59,470 nucleotides of DNA from Rhodanobacter sp. (GTDB taxonomy: Bacteria > Pseudomonadota > Gammaproteobacteria > Xanthomonadales > Rhodanobacteraceae): positions 1 through 59,470 of the forward strand of contig JASBTI010000006.1 of assembly GCA_030148505.1 (NCBI GenBank), given 5' to 3'. The first letter of the stretch is position 1; each line of letters starts with the position of its first letter. A program made the translations under genes and the position numbers. The notes under the pieces were generated by a model that worked only from the letters and a program-made list of their open reading frames with translations, was not told the origin of the DNA and did no database searches. This document shows, in pieces, positions 8,449 to 16,534 of the stretch.

Positions 8449-8658
8449 TCAGGCAACCTGGACTTCTTCAGCCTGCAGGCCTTTCTGGCCCTTGGTGACG
8501 ACGAACGTGACGCGCTGACCTTCCTGCAAGGACTTGAAGCCCGTGCCCTGGATCGCGCGAAAATGCACGAACAGGTCATCACCGCTTTCCGGGGTGATGA
8601 AGCCAAAACCCTTGGCGTCGTTGAACCACTTGACTGTACCGCTCTGACGATCCGACAT
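8449..8658 (-). CDS. Cold-shock domain protein (CspA family)
   Basis: A 69-residue single OB-fold RNA chaperone. RNP1 (KGFGFIT) and RNP2 (LFVHF) are both intact, in the usual order after [10 protein letters not shown]. The start MSDRQSG is preferred to the 35-residue upstream extension because it gives the standard family length and has an AAAGG ribosome site. Which Csp paralogue it is cannot be told from sequence alone. Confidence 0.95.
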   Translation of the reverse strand: MSDRQSGTVKWFNDAKGFGFITPESGDDLFVHFRAIQGTGFKSLQEGQRVTFVVTKGQKGLQAEEVQVA

Positions 8659-8967
8659 GTAACATACCTTTGAAGCATTGATGGTTTGCGGCTTGGAGCA
8701 TATTGCCACTGACCGCAAAAGAAGCAGGAAATCCAATTTCTCAGACTCTTGCTCGGCCAGCATACACCGAAATGCTAGGTTTTGGTAAAAGTCTTGGTGC
8801 GTCGCCGTTCAGGCTTCGGAAGAACCCGCCGGTCGCCCGCGGTTTTGCTCTCCGGCGCCGTCACCGCGCCATCTGATGGCGGCGTGTACGCCCCCCGCCG
8901 GAGACCGCCACGAGGATTTCGCCTCGTCTTGTCCGGGTCGAGGCAGGTCATCCCTTACAATGACGCG
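8659..8967. other. Intergenic region upstream of the divergent cold-shock and exonuclease III genes
   Basis: About 309 bases without a supported gene. The part next to the cold-shock gene is comparatively AT-rich and probably holds its promoter and 5' leader, since cold-shock mRNAs often have long leaders. No clear -35/-10 pair or cold box could be assigned. The part next to the nuclease gene is GC-rich and featureless by eye. Confidence 0.4.
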
Positions 8968-9750
8968 ATGAAAATCGCCTCGTGGAATGTGAATTCGTTG
9001 AAAGTGCGGCTGCCGCACCTGACCCAATGGCTGGCGGATGCGCAGCCGGACATTATGGCGCTGCAGGAAACCAAGCTTGAAGACGCCAAGTTTCCCGTCG
9101 ATGAGCTGGCGTCCGCCGGCTACCGCGTCGCCTACTCGGGCCAGAAAACCTACAACGGCGTGGCGATTCTCGCGCGGGAGGAGCCAAGGGGCATCGTGAC
9201 CGACATTCCCGGCTTCGACGATCCGCAGCGTCGAATCCTCGCGGCCAGCATCGGCGATCTGCGCGTCGTCAACCTGTACGTGGTCAATGGCAAGGCGGTC
9301 GGTGACGAAAAATACGCCTACAAGCTCACCTGGCTGAGCAAGGTGCGCGACTTTCTGGCCGCGGAACTTGAGCGCTACCCCAACCTGGTGGTGTTGGGTG
9401 ATTTCAACATCTGTCCCGATGCGCGTGATGTCTACGATCCGCTGGCCTGGGGTGACGACATCCTGTGCTCGCCGCCGGAGCGGGCCGGGCTCAAGGCAAT
9501 CACGGAGCTCGGTCTGCACGACAGTTTCCGCCTTTTCGAGCAGGGCAATCAGCACTTCAGCTGGTGGGACTACCGTCAGGCCGGGTTTCGTCGCAACCTG
9601 GGCTTGCGCATCGATCTGATCCTGATCAGTGAATCGCTGAGGGCCGCCGCTACCGGTGCCGCGATTGACATCACCCCGCGACGCTGGGAGCGCCCCTCGG
9701 ATCACACCCCGGTGACGCTGGACCTGGAGCGCGACGGGTGGTCCCGGTGA
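8968..9750 (+). CDS. xth: Exodeoxyribonuclease III (AP endonuclease)
   Basis: A 260-residue base-excision-repair nuclease that cuts at abasic sites and degrades 3' ends. It opens MKIASWNVNSLKVRLPHL, has the metal-binding LQETKLED, GDFNICPDARD and the catalytic SDHTPVTLDL near the C-terminus, all in the expected order of the exonuclease/endonuclease/phosphatase fold. The start at 8968 removes a 62-residue unrelated N-terminal extension. Whether it belongs to the XthA or ExoA branch is not decided. Confidence 0.93.
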   Translation: MKIASWNVNSLKVRLPHLTQWLADAQPDIMALQETKLEDAKFPVDELASAGYRVAYSGQKTYNGVAILAREEPRGIVTDIPGFDDPQRRILAASIGDLRVVNLYVVNGKAVGDEKYAYKLTWLSKVRDFLAAELERYPNLVVLGDFNICPDARDVYDPLAWGDDILCSPPERAGLKAITELGLHDSFRLFEQGNQHFSWWDYRQAGFRRNLGLRIDLILISESLRAAATGAAIDITPRRWERPSDHTPVTLDLERDGWSR

Positions 9751-9871
9751 ACGCGTCCAGCGCCAGGGCCTCACCGGGCCGCACCGCAACGTACACTCTC
9801 CCGTTCTTCACTCCCCGCGGCGCAGGCGGTTCGTGGCGCTGGCCGCGGGGAGATCAACAGCAGGTTTCCGT

Positions 9872-10549
9872 ATGACCGCAAAAACTGAATGGCCCAGCTC
9901 GCTGGATGACGATGAGCTGGCCGAGCTGGACCGCTATCTGCGGGCGCATGCTGGCGAGGGTGACTTGCTGCTCGATGGTGTGCATGGTTTGCTCAGCGTC
10001 CTGGCCGTAGGGCCCCTGCCGGTCCTGCCTGAGGAGTGGCTGCCGGAGGTCTTGCACGAACCCTTCGCCGACGAGGTCGAGGGCAATCGGGTATTGGCGC
10101 TACTGGCCCAGCTCAATGACTCGATCAGCGCCGAGCTGGACGTGGATGCCTACGAGCCGATTCTCGGCGAGGTCGAGCTGGAGCAAGGACCGATGCTGTC
10201 GGCAGCAGGATGGTGTGAGGGCTTCAGTCGTGGCATCGATCTGCGCGCCAGTTTGTGGGAAAGCCGCCTTGCTGAAGATCCGCAGCTGATGGAATTGCTT
10301 GGACCGGTCATGGCGCTTGCCGTGGATGAAGGCATCCTCAGCGCCGAGACCGAGTTCGAGAAGCTCAGTGAAGACGAATACGACAGCTGCCTGGCGCAGG
10401 TGCCGATCGTGCTCGCGGCAGTAGCCCAGTATTGGCGTGCCAAACCTGCCAGCGAGGCGGAAATCGAAGCGATGGTGCAGCATTCGCCGGACGAGAATAA
10501 TGGTGACAATACGCCACCACGTCATCGCAGTGGCCACTGGGTGCACTGA
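9872..10549 (+). CDS. YecA / UPF0149 family protein
   Basis: A 225-residue acidic protein. The segment LDDDELAELDRYLRAHAGEGDLLLDGVHGLLSVLAVGP matches the YgfB/YecA (UPF0149) domain, including the Asp-Gly-hydrophobic start of the second helix. The usual SEC-C zinc tail of some YecA proteins (a C-terminal cysteine cluster) is not seen. Biochemical function is unknown. The start MTAKTEWP is used because the upstream 13 codons have no family similarity. Confidence 0.8.
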   Translation: MTAKTEWPSSLDDDELAELDRYLRAHAGEGDLLLDGVHGLLSVLAVGPLPVLPEEWLPEVLHEPFADEVEGNRVLALLAQLNDSISAELDVDAYEPILGEVELEQGPMLSAAGWCEGFSRGIDLRASLWESRLAEDPQLMELLGPVMALAVDEGILSAETEFEKLSEDEYDSCLAQVPIVLAAVAQYWRAKPASEAEIEAMVQHSPDENNGDNTPPRHRSGHWVH

Positions 10550-10692
10550 ACTATCGGCTCGCGACCGATCGGTACCGGCTCTGCGTGGGTCGAGTGTCGC
10601 GGCGGGGGAACAATCTGTTCGCGTGGTGGCGCTTGGACAAGCTCGCGGTAAAGACCATCTTGACGAACAGACTTTCTGCACCGGAGCACTTC

Positions 10693-11526
10693 ATGAGCGA
10701 CCGCCATATCACCCGCCGCGTACGCGGCACCGACACCTCCGACGGCGCCGGCGTAAAACTGAAGCGGATCATCGGCCAGCCCGCGCTGGACATGCTCGAC
10801 CCGTTTCTGTTGCTGGACGAGTTTCGTTCCGACCAGGCCGGTGACTACATCGCCGGTTTTCCCGAGCATCCGCACCGCGGCTTCGAGACCGTCACCTATA
10901 TGCTTGCCGGCCACATGCAGCACCAGGACAACCACGGCAACCGCGGTGACTTGTCGCCGGGCAGCGTGCAGTGGATGACAGCCGGCCGCGGCATCCTGCA
11001 CTCGGAAATGCCGCAGCAGGAAAATGGGCTGATGTGGGGTTTCCAGCTGTGGGTGAATTTGCCGGCGAAGGACAAGATGACGGCGCCGCGCTACCAGGAC
11101 ATCGCGCCCGAGCGCATCCCCGTGGTGCATCCGGCTGACGGCGTCGAGGTGAAGGTGATCGCTGGCGAGCTGGGCGGTGCCACGGGGCCGGTCGAGGGTA
11201 TCGCCACCGCACCGGTGTATCTGGACGTGAGCCTGCAGCCCGGCGCCCAGCTGATCCTGCATCTGCCAGCCGGCCATCTCGGCTTCGCCTATGTGTTCGA
11301 GGGCGAGTCGGTCCTGGTCGGTGGCGAACGGCTGCAACGCAGCGAGCTGGGCGTGCTGTCCGACGGCGAGCGCTTGCCGCTGGCCGCCGGCCACATGCCA
11401 TCGCGGTTGCTGGTTGTGGCGGGCAAGCCGTTGCAGGAGAGCGTGGCGCGGTACGGTCCGTTCGTGATGAACACCCAGGCCGAGATCCAAGAGGCGATCG
11501 CCGACTTCCGCGCCGGTAAATTCTGA
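10693..11526 (+). CDS. Pirin family cupin protein
   Basis: A 277-residue bicupin. The N-terminal domain carries HPHRGFETVTYMLAGHMQHQD and the metal-site region, then TAGRGILHSEMP. The second cupin begins near residue 170. Bacterial pirins include quercetin 2,3-dioxygenase-like enzymes and redox sensors, so the substrate is not predicted. The start at 10693 has GGAG at good spacing and removes 36 unrelated codons. Confidence 0.92.
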   Translation: MSDRHITRRVRGTDTSDGAGVKLKRIIGQPALDMLDPFLLLDEFRSDQAGDYIAGFPEHPHRGFETVTYMLAGHMQHQDNHGNRGDLSPGSVQWMTAGRGILHSEMPQQENGLMWGFQLWVNLPAKDKMTAPRYQDIAPERIPVVHPADGVEVKVIAGELGGATGPVEGIATAPVYLDVSLQPGAQLILHLPAGHLGFAYVFEGESVLVGGERLQRSELGVLSDGERLPLAAGHMPSRLLVVAGKPLQESVARYGPFVMNTQAEIQEAIADFRAGKF

Positions 11527-11544
11527 GTAGCGAAACGCGCTTCT

Positions 11545-11920
11545 TGCCCTCGCTTCCCCTTCTCGCCGGGAAGGGGGATGAGGAGAGGTGCAGGTGTTCG
11601 CGCAGATCTTCCAGCAAAGGCGAATCCCGCCAGCCACGGCGCGTGATGGCGCTTCGTGTGCCGGTCTTGTCCACACTGCGGAGGATCGCCCGGTTTTGCA
11701 TCGGGGCGCCTCCAGGACAGGTTTTCGGCCCACGCCGCCCGCTGGCGCCGGGTATTTCCTGCAACCGCATTGCTCGAACTTTTCGGGGGATAAAGTCCAG
11801 GCGCGCACGGGCTTTTACGGCCGATCCGGCCTCGTGATTCGGAGCCCGCTTCGAACTGGGCACGGGGCAACAGTAGCCTCTTACCCCACCCTCTCCCCGG
11901 GAAAGACAGGGGCAAGCGCG
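11545..11920. repeat. Non-coding segment flanked by GC-rich palindromic motifs, probable interspersed repeat
   Basis: The 417-base gap between the pirin gene and the transporter permease has no supported gene. At its left edge CCCCTTC-tcgccgg-GAAGGGG forms a hairpin. At its right edge is a related CCCTCTCCCCGGGAAAG motif in roughly inverted orientation. Open frames cross the segment on the minus strand but have repeat-like, low-complexity composition. Copy number cannot be checked here. Confidence 0.45.
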
Positions 11921-11943
11921 AAAGACACCTCTGAGCGAATCGT

Positions 11944-12765
11944 TCAGCCTTTCACGCTGCCCACCAGCAGCCCCTGCAGGTAGTGTCGTTGCAGCGCAAG
12001 GAACAGCAGCAGTACCGGCAGCACGGTGACCACCGAACCGGCCATCATCAGTTCGCTGTCTTGGGCGTGCTCGCGCGCGAGTGAGGCCAGCGCCAGCGGC
12101 AAGGTGTAGTGCTCCTGCCCGGTAAGCACGATCAGCGGCCACATGAAGTCGTTCCAGGCCGCCAGAAAGGTGAAGATTGCCAGCGTCACCATGATCGGCT
12201 TCAGCAACGGCAGCACGATCTGCCCGAAAATGCGCCACTCGCCGGCGCCGTCGATGCGCGCCGCTTCAAGCAGCTCGTCGGGCACGCCGCGGGCATACTG
12301 GCGTACCAGGTAAATCCCAAAAATGCTGGCCATGCTGGGCACGATTACCCCGGCATAGCTGTCGATCAGGCCGAGGTACTTCAACAGCAGGAACAGCGGC
12401 AGCATGGCCACCTGCGCCGGGATCACCAGCGCGCCGATAAGCGCCTGGAACAAGCGCTCGCGACCGGCAAAGCGCAGCTTGGCGAAGGCGTAGCCGGCCA
12501 TCAGGTTGCTGGCCAGCGAAAGCACCGTGATCGCGCTGGCTACCAGCAGGCTGTTCAACAGGTAGCGACCCATGCCGGCATGCGCGAAAAGTTCGCGGTA
12601 ATTGCCCAGCGTGGCATGCGCGGGCAACAGCGGCACCGGTAGCGCGCTGGCTTCGCCCGGCGTCATGAAGCTCACCGACAGCATCCACAGCAGGGGCAAC
12701 AGGGCGGCTGCGGTGGCTCCCAGCAGCAGACCATTGATCAGTAGTCGTGCCAGTCGTGGATTCAT
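11944..12765 (-). CDS. Carbohydrate ABC transporter permease (MalG-like)
   Basis: A 273-residue inner-membrane permease with about six hydrophobic helices. It carries the cytoplasmic coupling loop EAARIDGAGEWRIFGQIVLPLLKPI (EAA motif, residues about 185-209), which contacts the ATPase. The ATG overlaps the upstream permease stop in an ATGA. As the last gene of the cluster it forms the second half of the membrane channel with the MalF-like partner. The cognate ATPase is not adjacent and is predicted to be the one at 25432-26529. The substrate is inferred to be an oligosaccharide from the glycosidase neighbours. Confidence 0.92.
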   Translation of the reverse strand: MNPRLARLLINGLLLGATAAALLPLLWMLSVSFMTPGEASALPVPLLPAHATLGNYRELFAHAGMGRYLLNSLLVASAITVLSLASNLMAGYAFAKLRFAGRERLFQALIGALVIPAQVAMLPLFLLLKYLGLIDSYAGVIVPSMASIFGIYLVRQYARGVPDELLEAARIDGAGEWRIFGQIVLPLLKPIMVTLAIFTFLAAWNDFMWPLIVLTGQEHYTLPLALASLAREHAQDSELMMAGSVVTVLPVLLLFLALQRHYLQGLLVGSVKG

Positions 12766-13655
12766 GCTCGCCCGCCCGCCGCGCGTTCGCCGCGCCGGGC
12801 GAACCACAGCAGCAGCATGGTCACCGCAAAAATGATCACGAACAGGGTGAACGCCACGGCCGAGGCGACGCCGAGATTCCACCACTTGAAGCCATCCTGG
12901 TACATCAGGTAAAGCACGCTCATGGTGCTCTGCAGCGGTCCGCCCTCGGTCATCACGTAAGGTTCGGCGAACAGCTGGAAGTAGCCGGCGACGGTGAGGA
13001 TCGTCACCATCAGCATGGTGGGTCGCAGCATGGGCAAGGTGATATGCCAGAACTGCCGTGGCGCACTGGCGCCATCGATGCGCGCGGCCTCGTACAAGTC
13101 GGGTGGGATCGCCTGCAGTCCGGCGAGGATGATGATCATGTTGTAGCCGAAGTTCTTCCACACCGCGAACGCGATGATGGTTGGCATCGCCCAGTGAGGG
13201 TCGCCTAGCCAGTCGACCGGATGCAGGCCGATTTCACCCAGCGCGTAGTTGACCAGTCCGTACTTGGTGTTGAACATGTAGCGCCAGATCACCGCTACCG
13301 CGACAACCGTGGTGACCACTGGCGCAAACAACGCGGTGCGAAAAAACGGTTTGCAGCGCGCCAGCGGCGAATTGAGCAACAACGCGGTAGCCAGCGAGGT
13401 GCCGATCGACAGCGGTACCCCGACGGCGACGAAATAGAAGGTATTGCCCAGTGCCGACCAGAAAAGCGGCCGATGCAGCAATGCCCAGTAATTGTGCAGC
13501 CCGACGAAGCGCAGGTTGTGGAGGTTGGCCAGCGCGTAGAGGTCGTAGTCGGTGAGGCTCAGCCCCAGTGCGGCGATCACCGGCACCAGAAAGAACACCC
13601 CGAGCACCAGCAGTGCCGGTGCCAGGAACAGCCACGCGGTACGGTGTGGATTCAC
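12762..13655 (-). CDS. Sugar ABC transporter permease (MalF-like)
   Basis: A 297-residue permease beginning with a GTG codon in a GTGA overlap with the solute-binding protein stop. The first helix is AWLFLAPALLVLGVFFLVPVIAAL. The EAA loop reads EAARIDGASAPRQFWHITLPMLRP near residues 190-215. It has six to seven hydrophobic helices and normal length for the sugar (CUT1-type) family. It is translationally coupled on both sides, so the three transporter genes are one unit. Confidence 0.92.
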   Translation of the reverse strand: MNPHRTAWLFLAPALLVLGVFFLVPVIAALGLSLTDYDLYALANLHNLRFVGLHNYWALLHRPLFWSALGNTFYFVAVGVPLSIGTSLATALLLNSPLARCKPFFRTALFAPVVTTVVAVAVIWRYMFNTKYGLVNYALGEIGLHPVDWLGDPHWAMPTIIAFAVWKNFGYNMIIILAGLQAIPPDLYEAARIDGASAPRQFWHITLPMLRPTMLMVTILTVAGYFQLFAEPYVMTEGGPLQSTMSVLYLMYQDGFKWWNLGVASAVAFTLFVIIFAVTMLLLWFARRGERAAGGRA

Positions 13656-14974
13656 GGGTCCCGGCCTTGGTGGTGGGCAAGCATCCAGCGACGCTTCTCC
13701 AGTATGGCATTCGTGCGTCGGTCAAGCTCGGCGGTGGCCTGGTCCACGGTCAACTCGCCATGCGCGGCGCGATCGGCAATCAACTGCATTTCGGTGACAA
13801 TGCGTTCCCACTCGGGGATGGCCGGGGTTGGCTTGACCCGTTCCAGCTGGCTGCGGAATGCCTGCGCCGCAGGATCGTTGCGCAATACGCTACCGCGCCA
13901 CGAAGAGCGCCGCGGAGGCATGTCGCCGAGCAGGGCGTAGAACTTCTGCTGGATCTTCGGCTGCGACAGGTATTCGATCAGTGCCCAGGCTTGCCCTTTG
14001 TGCGGCGAGCTGCGGAAGATCACCAGGCTCGAACCTCCGGCGATGCCCGCTCCCGGCCCGTCCGGGCCGGGTAACGGTGCAGTGGCCCAGTCACCTTGTT
14101 GCGATGCAGGTAGCCTCCGCCGGAATTCATTGATGTTCCACGCCCCGGACAGGTAGAACGCGTAGACGCCATGGCCGATTTCGGTCCAGGGGTTGGGCAC
14201 CTCGGTATTGGCCAGCAATGGCGCTTGCTTGCGGCGGAATATATCGACATAGAAGCGCAGCGCATGTTTGAAGCCGGCGCTCTCGAAATTGCCGTAGCAA
14301 TTGTTGTCGCGAAGCAGTGGGGCGTCCTGCTGCAAGGCCAGTGACAACAATTGCTCGAACTCGTTGACAGGGAGCAGGATCGCGTAGTGATTGGGTCCGG
14401 GTCGTCGGGTCAACGCCGCCATTTGCTCCGACCATTCCGCCCAGTCGCGTGGCGGCTGCGCGAAGCCGGCTGCCTTGAGCATGTCTTTGCGGTAGAACAG
14501 CAGGCGCGTATCGATGTACCACGGCACGCCGTAGAGGGTGCCGTCGATGCGGTTGGTGGCCCAGATGCCGGGAAAGTAGTCGGCGGGCCGTACCACCTTG
14601 GAGTGTGTCACATACGGTTGCAGCGGCTGCAGGGCGTGGAGCGCATCAAGCTCGGCAATCCAGGTGTTGCCCAGCTGGGCGAGGTCGGGCGTGGTGCCGC
14701 CGGCGAAGGCCGTCAGCAGCTTCTGGTGTGCCTCTTTCCACGGCAGCACCTGCACGTCGACATGAATCTCCGGATGCATGCGCTCAAACGCCGGCAGTAG
14801 CTGGATCACTGCCTCGCCTTCGCGACCCATGGCCCAGAAGGTCAGCGTCTTGGCCTGATCGCTCTGGTGCCCACAGGCAGACACCAGGGCGAGCGTGCCG
14901 GCCAGCAGCCACAAAAAGTGCCAGCGTCGCCACCGCGGCGTGGTCGGACGCCCCTGGCCCTCGTGGCGGGTCAC
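13652..14974 (-). CDS. Sugar ABC transporter solute-binding lipoprotein
   Basis: A 440-residue extracellular solute-binding protein (family 1). From the GTG at 14974 the protein reads VTRHEGQGRPTTPRWRRW, then a hydrophobic segment ending in LVSACG, a lipobox with the acylated cysteine. The GTG overlaps the stop of the upstream GH144-like gene (GTGA), which decides the start over the longer frame. The mature region begins TLTFWAMGREGEAV with a later PWYIDTRLLFYRKD, both typical of MalE-like binders. It should capture an oligosaccharide in the periplasm and pass it to the two permeases. Confidence 0.9.
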   Translation of the reverse strand: MTRHEGQGRPTTPRWRRWHFLWLLAGTLALVSACGHQSDQAKTLTFWAMGREGEAVIQLLPAFERMHPEIHVDVQVLPWKEAHQKLLTAFAGGTTPDLAQLGNTWIAELDALHALQPLQPYVTHSKVVRPADYFPGIWATNRIDGTLYGVPWYIDTRLLFYRKDMLKAAGFAQPPRDWAEWSEQMAALTRRPGPNHYAILLPVNEFEQLLSLALQQDAPLLRDNNCYGNFESAGFKHALRFYVDIFRRKQAPLLANTEVPNPWTEIGHGVYAFYLSGAWNINEFRRRLPASQQGDWATAPLPGPDGPGAGIAGGSSLVIFRSSPHKGQAWALIEYLSQPKIQQKFYALLGDMPPRRSSWRGSVLRNDPAAQAFRSQLERVKPTPAIPEWERIVTEMQLIADRAAHGELTVDQATAELDRRTNAILEKRRWMLAHHQGRDP

Positions 14975-16452
14975 CGCACCGCTGGCTTCGCGTCCAGCCA
15001 GCCGCCGGTGAAACCGGCGCGTTCGAGACCGCGGCGGATGTACGCGTTGCGACGCATCACTTTCCACACGAAACCGCTGCGGTAGTTTTCCAGCATCAGC
15101 AGGATCGGTCCCTGATCGATGCCCAGATAGTCACGCGCGACCCAGCCGAAACCCGGAATCACGGTTCCGCTGGATGACACTCCTGCGACGTGAAAGCTCA
15201 TGTTGAACGCATCCTTGAAGCCGTACTTGCCGTAGATATATTTGCCATAACGTTGGCGCATGGCCACGATCGCGGGAATCGCAATACGCGGCGCGAAACC
15301 GATCGAGGCGGCGGCGGCGGTCGGTGCGATGGTGCCGTCGTCGCGCACATCGTTGAGGGCCACGCCGCGCGCCCAGTAGCCATGGAACACCCGCTTGATG
15401 CCATTTTGCACCAAGCTTACGTGGCCTGGACCGTCGGAGGCGGTCAAACCCCATATGTCCGGACCGTAACCGGTCCAGTGCTGGGGGTTGGCGATGGCAT
15501 ACTCGCGTTGTGCATAGGCTGCACGGCGGCTGTTCCGGAAGTAAGTCAGGTCATGCTTGCGCATGTAGGCGTCCTGGATGTCGCGGTAGTCGATCCACGA
15601 CTCGCTGTACTGGTGCCCGAACAGCGGCGCGAATCCGAGCTGCATCTGACCGTTGAAGCGGCCCCAGCTCTTTGCGTAGGTTTTCGTCCAGGCCGTCCAG
15701 GCGGCCGGTGCGAGCGGATGAGTCGGCGAGCCCAGCGCCATCACGTACAAAATCATCCCTTCGTCGTAGCCCTTCCAGTCGGCCGGGATAAACCCGCTTT
15801 CCGGGTGCCAGCCCATGCTGACCAGAGGTGCATGGTGCTGGGCGGCAGTCCAGTCGACGCGTCGGTAGATCTTGTCGGCCAGAGCCCGGATCTCGCGTTC
15901 GCTCGGGGTGTCCCGATCGTAGAACGATTGCGCGAACAACACGCCGCCCAGCAGCAGCGTGGTGTCGATGGTGGACAGTTCGGTGCGACCGAAGCGGCGG
16001 CCGGTCTTCATGTCCAGGAAGTGATAGTAGAAACCCTTATAGCCGGTTTCGCCGGTGGGTGCAGGCCCCATCGGCGCCCTGGCGAAAAACTTCAAGGTGG
16101 TCAGGGTGCGCTGGATTGCCTGCTCGCGGCTGATATAACCGCGCTCGACGCCGATACCGTAGGCGGTGAGACCAAAGCCTACCGCGGCGATGCTGGACGG
16201 CGATTTGGACGGCGCGCGATCGGGCACCAGGCCGTTGGCCGGGTTGGTATTGTCCCAGAACCAATCGAAGGTGCGCCGCTCGAGGTCATCCAGGATGACT
16301 TGCTGGGTGGGTGTTGGCCGGTAACCGGTAGCGTCTCGCGATAAGGCGGCCGTCGGCCAACCTGTACCGAAGGCAAGCAGCGCGACTGCCAGATTGACAA
16401 GCAGTGCTCGGGAAAAACGATAGGTCATCTTGGACACTCTCGACAGTTTCAT
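14971..16452 (-). CDS. GH144-like glycoside hydrolase (glucoamylase-like domain, candidate beta-1,2-glucanase)
   Basis: A 493-residue secreted protein: N-terminal signal peptide (hydrophobic residues about 14-37), then a TFDWFWDNTNPANGLVPDR entry motif, a GFGLTAYGIGVERGYISR helix, and the TELSTIDTTLLLGGVLFAQ and AMRQRYG/YGKYGFKDAFN regions of the (alpha/alpha)6 glucoamylase-like family (Pfam PF10091). Characterised members of this family include endo-beta-1,2-glucanases of GH144, and related GH162. That assignment is family knowledge, and other beta-glucan activities are possible. A second start (MTYRFSR, 16428) is plausible, with GAGAG before it. It is the first of four coupled genes followed by the ABC importer, so its products are probably imported by that system. 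Confidence 0.82.
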   Translation of the reverse strand: MKLSRVSKMTYRFSRALLVNLAVALLAFGTGWPTAALSRDATGYRPTPTQQVILDDLERRTFDWFWDNTNPANGLVPDRAPSKSPSSIAAVGFGLTAYGIGVERGYISREQAIQRTLTTLKFFARAPMGPAPTGETGYKGFYYHFLDMKTGRRFGRTELSTIDTTLLLGGVLFAQSFYDRDTPSEREIRALADKIYRRVDWTAAQHHAPLVSMGWHPESGFIPADWKGYDEGMILYVMALGSPTHPLAPAAWTAWTKTYAKSWGRFNGQMQLGFAPLFGHQYSESWIDYRDIQDAYMRKHDLTYFRNSRRAAYAQREYAIANPQHWTGYGPDIWGLTASDGPGHVSLVQNGIKRVFHGYWARGVALNDVRDDGTIAPTAAAASIGFAPRIAIPAIVAMRQRYGKYIYGKYGFKDAFNMSFHVAGVSSSGTVIPGFGWVARDYLGIDQGPILLMLENYRSGFVWKVMRRNAYIRRGLERAGFTGGWLDAKPAVR

Positions 16453-16534
16453 GCAAAAAGGGATCAGGGGAAACGAGTGGCCTGGGCAGCTCGCCGGTCA
16501 CGTCTACGCAAGGGAACGAAGATCACCCGCGAGC

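Noticed and set aside
10522..12238. Two long minus-strand frames across the pirin gene and the following spacer
   Set aside because: They cross the pirin gene antisense and then repeat-like non-coding sequence with no domain; composition resembles shadow translation.
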